A DNA stretch of 40,295 nucleotides from a bacterium. GTDB taxonomy: Bacteria > Oederibacteriota > CAKKQC01. The DNA lies in NCBI GenBank assembly GCA_919901855.1, contig CAKKQC010000002.1:1-40295 (forward strand). Reading direction: 5' to 3'. A program made the position numbers and the translations under genes. Below the pieces are notes generated by a model. The model had not been told where the DNA came from. It saw only the letters and a program-made list of their open reading frames with translations, and did not search any database. Of this stretch, positions 34,158 to 40,295 are shown piece after piece; position 1 is the first letter of the stretch, and each line of letters opens with the position of its first letter.

Positions 34158-35246
34158 GTGGGAGACCGGGTCGTCGCCGCGATGTCCGGCGGCGTCGACT
34201 CCTCCGTCGCCGCCGCCCTCCTCGTCGAGGCCGGCCACGAGGTCGTCGGGATCACGATGCGGGTCCTGGCCTGCGAGGCGGACGGAAGCCGCGCTCCGGA
34301 GGCCCTCCAGAGCCAGCCGTGCTGCACGGCGGCCGACGTCGAGGATGCGCGCGCGGTGGCCGCGCGACTCGGCATCAAGCACTACGTCATGGACCTCCGG
34401 GACGAGTTCCGCCATGCCGTGCTCGAGCCGTTCCTGGCCGCGTACGCGGCGGGCCGGACGCCCCTGCCCTGCGCGGCCTGCAACCACGTGCTCAAGTTCG
34501 GGGCGCTCGTGCGGAGGGCGGACGAACTGGGCGCCGCCGCCGTCGCCACCGGCCACTATGCCCGGATCGAGCCGGGCGAGAGCGGCCGGTTCCGGCTCCT
34601 GCGAGCGCACGAGTGCGCCAGGGACCAGAGCTACTTCCTCTACGGGCTGACGCAGCCACAACTGGCGCAGACGCGGTTTCCGTTGGGGGACATGACCAAG
34701 GACGCCGTCCGCGGGAAAGCCCGGTCGCTCGGCCTTTCCGTCGCCGACAAGCCGGACAGCCAGGAAATATGCTTCATCCCCGGCGGCGACACCGCGGGAT
34801 ACCTCAAGGCCAACCTCGGGGAGAAGCCTGGCCCCATCGTGGATACGGCCGGGCACCGGCTGGGGGAGCACCTGGGCGTGCACTTCTACACCATTGGCCA
34901 GCGGCGGGGGCTCGGGCTCTCCGGCGAGGGGCCGTGGCACGTGGTCTCGCTCGACGCCGCGGCAAAGACGGTCGTCGTGGGACGGGCCCCCGACCTCCTC
35001 TCGGCCGGATGCGAGGTCGAGGCCGTGACGTGGACGGGGGAGCCGGCGACGGGCGAGATCGGGGTCAAGATCCGGTCCCGGCATGGGCCCGTCCCCGCGA
35101 CCGTCGCGGCCACTTCCTGTGGCCCGGTCACGATCCGGTTCGCCGAGCCCCAGCGGTCGGTGACCCCGGGCCAGGCCGCCGTCTGCTACCGCGCCGACGA
35201 GTGCCTCGGCGGGGGGACGATTGCGGGTAAGATGGGGCAGGTATGA
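34158..35246 (+). CDS. mnmA: tRNA-specific 2-thiouridylase MnmA
   Basis: 362 aa. The PP-loop is S10-GGVDS-15. C108 ([10 protein letters not shown]) and C205 ([10 protein letters not shown]) correspond to the two catalytic cysteines. [15 protein letters not shown] and [11 protein letters not shown] are all typical. The enzyme puts sulfur on C2 of U34 in Lys, Glu and Gln tRNAs. GTG 34158 is preceded by AGGAACC. Its 3' end from 35113 on has a second, 96% identical copy at 37487-37614 (see the 75-bp comparison in findings), so the present C-terminus may have been brought in with the island that starts at the stop codon. Confidence 0.95.
   Translation: MGDRVVAAMSGGVDSSVAAALLVEAGHEVVGITMRVLACEADGSRAPEALQSQPCCTAADVEDARAVAARLGIKHYVMDLRDEFRHAVLEPFLAAYAAGRTPLPCAACNHVLKFGALVRRADELGAAAVATGHYARIEPGESGRFRLLRAHECARDQSYFLYGLTQPQLAQTRFPLGDMTKDAVRGKARSLGLSVADKPDSQEICFIPGGDTAGYLKANLGEKPGPIVDTAGHRLGEHLGVHFYTIGQRRGLGLSGEGPWHVVSLDAAAKTVVVGRAPDLLSAGCEVEAVTWTGEPATGEIGVKIRSRHGPVPATVAATSCGPVTIRFAEPQRSVTPGQAAVCYRADECLGGGTIAGKMGQV
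35228..35233 (+). promoter_or_regulatory. -10-like TAAGAT before the 35243 gene
   Basis: TAAGAT lies inside the last codons of mnmA, 9 nt before ATG 35243. This tail is where the two mnmA 3' copies diverge, so the box could have arrived with the island. Confidence 0.35.
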
Positions 35247-35488
35247 ACACGCCGATGTCCCGGGACCTTCTCGCCGATCCGAAGCCCCGGTTGAACCGTA
35301 GAATCCAGACCGAGGTTCTGGCCCGGATGGCGCCTGGCGAGCGCCTTCGTCAGGCCCTCGAGCTGTCCGAGTTCACCCGCGGGCTCTTCCGTCACGGCCT
35401 GCGCGCCCGGTTCCCGGCCCTCCCGGAGGCCGACCTCCACCGGCTCTACCTCGACCGGCTCGCGAAGTGTCACAACAGGAACTACTGA
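35243..35488 (+). CDS. Small helical protein of unknown function
   Basis: 81 aa, charged and mainly helical ([28 protein letters not shown], then [17 protein letters not shown]). Short proteins with an ARMxPxERLRxALELSxF layout are often found just upstream of nucleotidyltransferase-like genes in many genomes, which is the arrangement here. No activity is known to me. ATG 35243 overlaps the mnmA stop (ATGA); the 3' end overlaps the next fragment by 22 bases. Confidence 0.65.
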   Translation: MNTPMSRDLLADPKPRLNRRIQTEVLARMAPGERLRQALELSEFTRGLFRHGLRARFPALPEADLHRLYLDRLAKCHNRNY

Positions 35489-35655
35489 CCGCGCTGGCGG
35501 CCTTCCTCGAATCGGAGGGCATTCCACACTTCGTCACCGGATCCATCGCTTCGAGCCTGCAGGGGGAACCACGCGCGACCCATGACATCGATCTCGTCGT
35601 CGCGTTGCCGGAAGCGGCCATCGCGAAGATGGCGGCTGCCTTTGACCCGGATTGA
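35467..35655 (+). pseudogene. Truncated nucleotidyltransferase-fold protein
   Basis: 62 codons from GTG 35467. HFVTGSIASSLQGEPRATHDIDLVV is the start of a minimal nucleotidyltransferase domain (G-S and D-x-D motifs), usually followed by 100 or more residues. Here a TGA ends it at 35655, only 5 bases from the end of the convergent hicA-like gene. I read it as the stump of a gene cut when the toxin-antitoxin segment joined, though a short functional protein cannot be excluded. Confidence 0.6.
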
Positions 35656-35660
35656 CCTCA

Positions 35661-35885
35661 TCAGATCAGCTCGAGGAATTGCTCGCGGGTAATCCCGGCT
35701 TGCCGGAGGATTTCGCCGAATGTGCCGGGCGGAACAGGCCGGTTCCCCTTGTGACTGAGGCGAACCTGGAGGATCGCCCCGTTCGGGGCAATGCGTTCCC
35801 AGGTCTCGTGTTTGCGGCTGCGGATCAGGCGGAATTCCAGGCGCCGAAGCGCCCGGCGAACCTGGTCATACGTGTACGCGGCCAA
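35661..35885 (-). CDS. hicA: HicA-type toxin
   Basis: 74 aa with the double-stranded-RNA-binding-like HicA fold: helix TYDQVRRALRRLEF, then SRKHETWERI with the catalytic-type H26, RLSHKGNRPVPPGTF, and a C-terminal helix ILRQAGITREQFLELI. HicA toxins cleave mRNA and are held by HicB. No ATG is in frame; TTG 35885 preceded by GAGGTG is taken as start, overlapping the 3' end of hicB by 20 bases. This antitoxin-first order is the reverse of the commonest hicAB order. Confidence 0.8.
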   Translation of the reverse strand: MAAYTYDQVRRALRRLEFRLIRSRKHETWERIAPNGAILQVRLSHKGNRPVPPGTFGEILRQAGITREQFLELI

Positions 35886-36192
35886 ACCGCACCTCGATCA
35901 GCTCGCGCACGGCCCACTCGTTTTCGCATGCCGCGATCCGGTCGACGTACGGACGGTGGTGGGCGCGGTTGGGGCTCGTCGCGAACTCCTTGATCCTGCG
36001 GGTGTAATCCTCGGCGTATTCCCGGATCATCTCGATCATGGCCTGGATCGTCTCTTCCTGACGGTCCATCTCGGTCACGAGGTCCAGCTCGGGGCACCGG
36101 GCCATGAATCGGCCGTTGTCCTTCGCCACGAGGAGCGTGAGCAGGGGGACCTTGGTCTGGATGAGGGGCGGGGAAGCCGTGCGGGACTTCAC
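35866..36192 (-). CDS. hicB: HicB-like antitoxin
   Basis: 108 aa. LTLLVAKDNGRFMARCPELDLVTEMDRQEETIQAMIEMI is the partial RNase H-like HicB fold (strand-GRFMARCPEL-strand-helix), followed by a basic C-terminal extension instead of a clear helix-turn-helix or ribbon DNA-binding domain. It should neutralise the downstream HicA. The GTG start at 36192 lies 6 nt after a perfect TATAAT, which predicts leaderless mRNA. Confidence 0.75.
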   Translation of the reverse strand: MKSRTASPPLIQTKVPLLTLLVAKDNGRFMARCPELDLVTEMDRQEETIQAMIEMIREYAEDYTRRIKEFATSPNRAHHRPYVDRIAACENEWAVRELIEVRFGRVHV

Positions 36193-36198
36193 CCCGTG

Positions 36199-36204
36199 AT
36201 TATA
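36199..36204 (-). promoter_or_regulatory. Consensus -10 box TATAAT before hicB
   Basis: TATAAT on the minus strand, then CACGGG, then GTG 36192. The transcript would start at or within a base or two of the start codon. No clear -35 is seen. Confidence 0.6.
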
Positions 36205-36265
36205 CCCCGGTGAGACGGATCGGGAATGCGGGTGAAGGAGCGACCGGATGCCTCGGAGCGTCGCA

Positions 36266-36700
36266 TCAGCACCAGAGCCAGTGTCTGGCGTCGATCAGCC
36301 GCCTGAGCATCCGGTCCTCGCGGCGGGCGAAGGCGCGCTCCAGCCGGTTCAGCATCTGCCAGGCTTTCCGGTCCGTCCGTAGGACCTCGAGTCGGCTCCC
36401 GGTCCCGTCCGGCAGGGGGACCAGCCTGGTCTTGTGGCGGGCCGACCACCGGCGCAGGGCGCGATCGATCGCCTGCTCATCCCGGGGGCGCTCGATCTTC
36501 CAGTAGCGATAGAGGGCCCGGAGTTCCCGCCATTGGCGCCGCTGTGTCGCATCGTGTTCGTAGTCGACGATGGTCTGGGGCTTCTCCTGCTCCATGAAGT
36601 CCACGAGGAGCTGGAAGCAGGCGTAGACGAGCACCCGGTCCTTGTCGCACCACCGGCTTCCCGGCTTCAGCCCGCGGATGACGAGGACGTTCCCCTTCAC
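36266..36700 (-). CDS. Uncharacterised basic protein downstream of higA
   Basis: 144 aa, rich in Arg, Trp and Leu. KPGSRWCDKDRVLVYACFQLLVDFMEQEKP resembles small proteins of phage or genomic-island origin, but I cannot name a family. No membrane segment. GTG 36700 has AGGAG 12 bases upstream, and the gene starts 15 bases after higA, so it is probably transcribed with higBA. Base composition is visibly less GC-rich than in the flanking operons. Confidence 0.65.
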   Translation of the reverse strand: MKGNVLVIRGLKPGSRWCDKDRVLVYACFQLLVDFMEQEKPQTIVDYEHDATQRRQWRELRALYRYWKIERPRDEQAIDRALRRWSARHKTRLVPLPDGTGSRLEVLRTDRKAWQMLNRLERAFARREDRMLRRLIDARHWLWC

Positions 36701-36715
36701 GGAAGCGACGCGCTC

Positions 36716-37120
36716 CTATCCGACGAACACCGCGGGCGACACGCCGAACCGCCGGGCCAGCGCCCTGATCTGTCTCACGTTCAGCTCGCGCTTGCCGGCC
36801 AGAATCTCCGACACGATGCCCTGCGATCCGACCTCCTCCAGTTCCGCCTGCTTCAGGCCGTGCTCCTCCATGAGGAAGGCCAGGACATGGCGCGGCGCGG
36901 CCGCAGGAACCGGATGATGCCGCTCCTCCCATGCATGTACAAGCGTCGCCAGCGTATCCAGGAGCGCCGCCCGGGGATGACCCTCGTCGGAACCGACCTC
37001 GTCCACGAGCGCCTCCAGGATGCCCCTGGCACGCCGGTAGTCCGTCTCGGAGTCGATGGCCAGTAGACCCTCGAGTCGCTGCCACGCCATGTCCGTGCTG
37101 CGATCCAGGACCGGATTCAT
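36716..37120 (-). CDS. higA: HigA-type antitoxin with C-terminal helix-turn-helix
   Basis: 134 aa. The N-terminal half has helices (DYRRARGILEALVDEV, AALLDTLATLVHAWEE); the C-terminal half is an XRE helix-turn-helix: HVLAFLMEEHGLKQAELEEVGSQGIVSEILAGKRELNVRQI, split as helices around GSQGIVSEIL. It binds the HigB toxin and represses its own operon, probably at the palindrome 37420-37434. ATG 37120 overlaps the higB stop (ATGA) and has a GGGAGG/GGAAG site upstream. Confidence 0.88.
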   Translation of the reverse strand: MNPVLDRSTDMAWQRLEGLLAIDSETDYRRARGILEALVDEVGSDEGHPRAALLDTLATLVHAWEERHHPVPAAAPRHVLAFLMEEHGLKQAELEEVGSQGIVSEILAGKRELNVRQIRALARRFGVSPAVFVG

Positions 37121-37404
37121 CGCTTCCAACCTCCCCGGTCGTATTCCGCGTGTGTCAGGATCTCGCGGATGTAGACCTTCTCCCGGTTGAAGTGAACGGC
37201 CGCGATCAACCGGTACTTGTTGCCCCCGATGTTGAACACCACCTTGTTCCCCACCTGATCGGCGCTCGGGAACGTCCGTCGCACCTCGGCGAACGATCCG
37301 AACCTCGTCCTGCTCACGATGGCATACCACGCCACGAGGGCGCTCCTCGCGTCGCCATGCACCGCCACGAACTCGTTGATCCGCTTGCGCGAGATGACGT
37401 GCAT
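37117..37404 (-). CDS. higB: HigB-type mRNA interferase toxin
   Basis: 95 aa from ATG 37404. MHVISRKRINEF, SFAEVRRTFPSADQV, VVFNIGGNKYRLIAAVHF and the final ILTHAEYDRGGW are characteristic of the ribosome-dependent HigB family of RelE-fold endonucleases. A second in-frame ATG two codons earlier (37410) is possible, but family members usually begin at MHVISRK, and 37404 lies 10 nt after the -10 box like other genes here. The toxin gene comes first, overlapping higA by ATGA, which is normal for higBA. Confidence 0.9.
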   Translation of the reverse strand: MHVISRKRINEFVAVHGDARSALVAWYAIVSRTRFGSFAEVRRTFPSADQVGNKVVFNIGGNKYRLIAAVHFNREKVYIREILTHAEYDRGGWKR

Positions 37405-37414
37405 CGCCATTGCC

Positions 37415-37444
37415 AGCGTATCTCACGGTGAGATGTCTTGTCAA
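37415..37444 (-). promoter_or_regulatory. higBA promoter
   Basis: On the minus strand a perfect TTGACA (37444-37439), an 18-bp spacer, and TACGCT (37420-37415), 10 nt before ATG 37404. The spacer is filled by the operator palindrome. Confidence 0.7.
37420..37434. promoter_or_regulatory. Probable HigA operator
   Basis: ATCTCAC-G-GTGAGAT is a perfect 7+1+7 palindrome between the -35 and -10 boxes of higBA, touching the first base of the -10. Binding there would block RNA polymerase, the expected autoregulation. Confidence 0.65.
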
Positions 37445-37486
37445 CCACGTGTCCGGGACCCTGGAGGAGATGTGGGCGTGACCCCA

Positions 37487-37614
37487 CGTCCCGTGGCCGG
37501 GTGACGATCCGGTTCGCCGAGCCCCGGCGGTCGGTCACCCCGGGCCAGGCCGCCGTCTGCTACCGCGCCGACGAGCTCCCCGGCGGCGGCATGATCACTC
37601 GCACGTTGCGGTAG
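37487..37614 (+). pseudogene. Duplicate of the mnmA 3' end
   Basis: This stretch matches mnmA from 35113 onward. Over the 75 bases starting at the V-T-I-R-F codons only three differ, two of them silent and one changing Gln to Arg. The frame stays open from 37501 through [19 protein letters not shown] and CYRADEL to a TAG at 37612-37614, with a different last dozen residues. It has no start and no upstream part. It is either the displaced end of the resident mnmA or an attachment-site-like duplication. Confidence 0.85.
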
Positions 37615-37638
37615 GAGGCTTTAGTCGGCGAGCTCCGG

Positions 37639-37980
37639 TCAAGCCTGCCTTGGAGTACGCCTGCGCTGGGCGAGGGTTCTGACCATCTGCCGGACCGTAT
37701 CCCGCTCCGCGACGGACAGGTGTCCCACGGGGATCACGTACTGGGCGTGCTTGGATGTGGGACCCCCGGTCACGTCCTGAAACAGGACGGATAACGGGAT
37801 GCCAAGGGCGTCCGCGAGCCGGCCATAGGTCTCCAGCGAGCCCTTCCTGCGTGCGATTTCGAGAAACGAGAGGAACGATGCCGAGATACCCGCCCGTTCC
37901 GCCAATTCGCCCTGCGTGAGCCCTCGGCGATCCCGGAGCTCGCGCAGTCGTTTCGCGACTCTCGCGTACACGTCTTCCAT
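37639..37980 (-). CDS. XRE-family transcriptional regulator
   Basis: 113 aa. The N-terminal helix-turn-helix is VAKRLRELRDRRGLTQGEL followed by AERAGISASFLSFLEIARR and GSLETYGRLADALGIPLSVLF, the lambda-repressor-like five-helix fold. The C-terminal 40 residues are a short charged extension. Likely a dimeric repressor. ATG 37980 follows a TATGGT by 9 nt. It is divergent from the CsgG-like gene, and CCATA/TATGG repeats lie in the shared 61-bp promoter region. Confidence 0.88.
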   Translation of the reverse strand: MEDVYARVAKRLRELRDRRGLTQGELAERAGISASFLSFLEIARRKGSLETYGRLADALGIPLSVLFQDVTGGPTSKHAQYVIPVGHLSVAERDTVRQMVRTLAQRRRTPRQA

Positions 37981-37989
37981 CGGTCAATC

Positions 37990-38031
37990 ACCATAGGGGG
38001 CTTGACTTATGGATGGAACGGACCATAGGAT
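37990..38031. promoter_or_regulatory. Overlapping divergent promoters with CCATA/TATGG repeats
   Basis: Plus strand: TTGACT (38002-38007), 18-bp spacer, TAGGAT (38026-38031), then 10 nt to ATG 38042. Minus strand: TATGGT (37995-37990), 9 nt to ATG 37980. CCATA at 37991-37995 and 38023-38027 and TATGG at 38008-38012 form inverted and direct repeats over both promoters, good candidate sites for the XRE protein. Confidence 0.6.
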
Positions 38032-38041
38032 GTGCTTGGCC

Positions 38042-39283
38042 ATGACGTATGGATATGCCTTCGGCCCGGCCTCGCCGCTCTTGACAGGCCGTGTACGTCC
38101 CAACCGTCGATGCGCGTGTCTGGCCCTGATGTTCTTCGTCCCGTTCTTGGCGCTCATTCCAGCATGGCCCGCAGGGGCCGAGGAACAGGTCACGATCGCG
38201 GTTCTCGATTTCCAGGCCACCAACGCTCCGGCTTCGGATGCCGCGGCGATCACGCAGTTTGTCCGTGCCGCAGTCGTCCGCGCGCATCGATACCTGGTCG
38301 TAGACAAGTCCAACATGGACAAGATCCTCGGTGAGCAGGCGTTTCAGCAGACCGGATGCACTAGCCAGGAGTGTGCGGTCAAGCTCGGTAAGATCCTAAA
38401 CGTGCGGAAGATGGTCGTGGGCGACTACACCATTGTCGGGGGCATCAGGTACCTGACGGCTTCGCTGGTCGATGTTGAGACGGGCCAGATTGAGAACGCG
38501 GCCAAGGAGAAGGGTTTCAGCGTATCCAAGATCGACGAGACTGTCGACCGGCTCGTTTCAAGTCTGATCGCGGCCCGGCGGGTGGGAGAGGACGAGGCGC
38601 GCGCGCGGGCGGGCGGCGGGCGGACGGCTCGGGGCCGGGTCGGGTTGGGGCTCAACATCCCCGGGCTGGGCATTCGGTACTTCGTGATCGACAATCTGGC
38701 GCTGGAAGCCCGGGGGCAGATGGAGAAGGACGCGCGGGCCGAGGGACTCCGGGTCTACGGGTACATTGGCATGGCGCCGTCCGTGCTCGTCTATCTCGGC
38801 GGAGAAGGAGATCTCATTCAATTCAGCGGGGACGCGGGCAAGTACTCGGGCCTCGCGGCGGGAGGGTTCGCGGGAGTCGAGGTCTTCGTGTGGCGTAAGC
38901 TCTCCGTGCAGTGCGACTTTGGGCCGGCATACCTGAGGCTTACTGACAAGAACGGCATGGTGGGGCAGGACGGGCTGTCCTACATCGTCAACTTCGGGAT
39001 CAACCTCTACTTCGGCGGGGGCGGGGCGGGCCAGGAAATCGAGAAGTTGTACCAGGAGGCGGCCGAGCTCTACAAGGCCAAGGACTATGACGGGGCCCAG
39101 ACGAAGGTGGAGGGGATCTTGAGGCAGGATCCCGAGAACTGGAAAGCGTGGGCCTTGCTCGGCAACTGCCAGTACGCGAAGGGGGATCGGACGGGTGCGC
39201 TCGCGTCTTTCGACAGATCCCTGCAAATCAATCCGGACAATCCGCGGCTCAAGGCGTGGGTCGACAACCTCCGGAAGCGATGA
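38042..39283 (+). CDS. CsgG/FlgO-like protein with membrane-domain middle and TPR tail
   Basis: 413 aa. A signal sequence with a long basic n-region (core LALMFFVPFLALIPAWPAGA) precedes a CsgG-like alpha/beta domain (about residues 50-170): VTIAVLDFQATNA, YLVVDKSNMDKILGEQAFQQTGC, MVVGDYTIVGG. The middle (about 185-335) has alternating amphipathic strands (RVGLGLNIPGLGIRYFV, LSYIVNFGINLYFGGG) like a small outer-membrane barrel. Two TPR-type hairpins end the protein (AELYKAKDYDGAQTKVEGIL, CQYAKGDRTGALASFDRSL). No lipobox Cys follows the signal. Likely a periplasmic or outer-membrane protein of unknown role. ATG 38042 is chosen from the promoter; ATG 38129 at the signal core is an alternative. 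Confidence 0.75.
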   Translation: MTYGYAFGPASPLLTGRVRPNRRCACLALMFFVPFLALIPAWPAGAEEQVTIAVLDFQATNAPASDAAAITQFVRAAVVRAHRYLVVDKSNMDKILGEQAFQQTGCTSQECAVKLGKILNVRKMVVGDYTIVGGIRYLTASLVDVETGQIENAAKEKGFSVSKIDETVDRLVSSLIAARRVGEDEARARAGGGRTARGRVGLGLNIPGLGIRYFVIDNLALEARGQMEKDARAEGLRVYGYIGMAPSVLVYLGGEGDLIQFSGDAGKYSGLAAGGFAGVEVFVWRKLSVQCDFGPAYLRLTDKNGMVGQDGLSYIVNFGINLYFGGGGAGQEIEKLYQEAAELYKAKDYDGAQTKVEGILRQDPENWKAWALLGNCQYAKGDRTGALASFDRSLQINPDNPRLKAWVDNLRKR

Positions 39284-39293
39284 GAGGCCGTAC

Positions 39294-40295
39294 GTGATCG
39301 AGGTCAACCGGACGAGGTGGGGACTGGGCGCGGTCGCGGTGGCCGGCATGGTGGCCGGCGCGGTCTGGGCGGCCGGGATCTATGTCGGCGTGACGGGGGC
39401 CGTCCGGCCGGTAAAGCCCAAGGGGCCGGGGTCCGGCGCGGCCGAGACCGTGAGTGCGGCGTCCGCGCCGGCCGGCCCGGCAAGCGGACTCTCGGGACAG
39501 ACGTACGTCTACAGCACGGGCGGGGCGACCAGCAGTTTCGGGCATACGGTCGAGTACCGGTTCAACTGGGGCGACGGCACGTATTCGCCATGGTCCGTTT
39601 CGACGAGCGCGTCGCACGCGTGGGCGGCCGACGGGGCCTACACGGTGACCGCGGAGGCCCGCTGCCAGGCGGACACGGCTGTCGTGGCGCCGGCGTCGGG
39701 AGGGTTGGCTGTCGGCATGGCCACCGAGACGATCGGCGCCCCGACGGCGCCGACGGGTACGATCACGGGAGGAGCCAACAGCACCTACGCCTACAGCACC
39801 GGCGGTGCGACGAGCAACCTCGGTCACGCCGTCGAGTACCGGTTCAACTGGGGCGACGGCACGTACTCGTCGTGGTCGGCGGCCGGGAGCGATTCCTACG
39901 CCTGGACTTCGACGGGATCCTACACGGTGACGGCGGAGGCCCGGTGTCAGGAGCACACCTGGGTCACCTCCGCCGCGTCGAGCGGCCTGGCGGTGTCGAT
40001 CATCACCGAGTCCGTGAGCGCGCCGGACACGCCGACGGGGACGAAGTCCGGCGTACCGGGGACGAGCTACCTGTACACCACGGGCAACGCGACCAGCAAC
40101 CTAGGCCACACGGTCGAGTACCGATTATACTGGGGAGACAGCCAGTACTCGACCTGGTCCGCGGGCACGAGCGCGTCTCATGCGTGGAGTTCAGGGGGTA
40201 GCTACTCGGTGATGGCGGAAGCCCGGTGTCAGGCGGACACGGGGGTGACCTCGGCGTCCGCGGGTTCGATGGCCGTGAGCATGGAGACGGTGACG
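39294..40295 (+). CDS. PKD-repeat surface protein, 3' truncated
   Basis: 334 codons are open to the window edge, no stop reached. GTG 39294 has GAGAGG about 6 bases upstream and lies 10 bases after the preceding gene. A basic start and one hydrophobic segment (WGLGAVAVAGMVAGAVWAAG) form a signal anchor, then a Pro/Gly/Ala linker. Three PKD-like beta-sandwich repeats of about 85 residues follow, each with YSTGGATS-type first strand, EYRFNWGDG and YTVTAEARCQ. Each repeat keeps one Cys in the EARCQ strand, which is unusual for PKD domains. The third has drifted (LYWGDSQ). Probably an extracellular adhesive or structural protein. Confidence 0.8.
   Translation, partial: MIEVNRTRWGLGAVAVAGMVAGAVWAAGIYVGVTGAVRPVKPKGPGSGAAETVSAASAPAGPASGLSGQTYVYSTGGATSSFGHTVEYRFNWGDGTYSPWSVSTSASHAWAADGAYTVTAEARCQADTAVVAPASGGLAVGMATETIGAPTAPTGTITGGANSTYAYSTGGATSNLGHAVEYRFNWGDGTYSSWSAAGSDSYAWTSTGSYTVTAEARCQEHTWVTSAASSGLAVSIITESVSAPDTPTGTKSGVPGTSYLYTTGNATSNLGHTVEYRLYWGDSQYSTWSAGTSASHAWSSGGSYSVMAEARCQADTGVTSASAGSMAVSMETVT

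Overview
The window is a very GC-rich (visibly about 70% or more) stretch of a bacterial chromosome. Pal with an LAGC lipobox, DapF-like lysine/peptidoglycan metabolism and a CsgG-like protein point to a didermic, Gram-negative-type cell. PQQ-propeller, FlgD-like and PKD-repeat secreted proteins and the dense TPR content are common in uncultivated high-GC phyla, but nothing here fixes the phylum.

Layout. 1-1028: 3' end of a secreted propeller/FN3/FlgD-like protein, closed by a strong hairpin. 1082-1645: no gene, but full of long inverted repeats. 1646-11943: a surface-polysaccharide region with three large GT-C-type membrane proteins, a GT2-methyltransferase fusion, a DegT-type sugar aminotransferase and a predicted alpha/beta-barrel protein. 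17204-11936 (minus strand): thiO-thiS-pal-dapF-small secreted protein-methyltransferase-polysaccharide deacetylase. 17291-32060 (plus strand): a tightly overlapping run of an 848-aa TPR protein, a GAF/HD-GYP protein, two GT-C proteins, a ThiI-like PP-loop protein and two more GT-C proteins. 32170-35246: a sulfur-transfer operon (larE, cysteine desulfurase, mnmA). 35243-37486: a small toxin-antitoxin island (hicAB-like, higBA) bounded by a second copy of the 3' end of mnmA. 37639-40295: an XRE regulator divergent from a CsgG-like/TPR protein, then a PKD-repeat surface protein that runs off the window.

How it works together (inference). Six of the seven GT-C proteins are paralogs sharing D-x3-Y-H in the first large loop, a PW-x-V-(K/R)-(N/S)-WL-x2-G(N/D)P motif, an RQR-H-N motif in the soluble domain and an LPG-x-E junction before a helical or TPR tail. 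With the GT2-methyltransferase, aminotransferase and deacetylase they probably assemble and decorate a cell-surface glycan or glycoprotein. A GAF/HD-GYP protein translationally coupled to them suggests c-di-GMP or sensory input.

Most striking signals: (1) nearly every operon-leading gene has a TANNNT -10-like hexamer 6-13 nt before its start codon, which predicts widespread leaderless or near-leaderless transcripts; (2) the DapF-like protein has Ser at both catalytic Cys positions; (3) the mnmA 3' end is duplicated around a toxin-antitoxin island; (4) the six-member GT-C/TPR paralog family includes one copy that lost the conserved loop His; (5) the structured non-coding block at 1082-1645.
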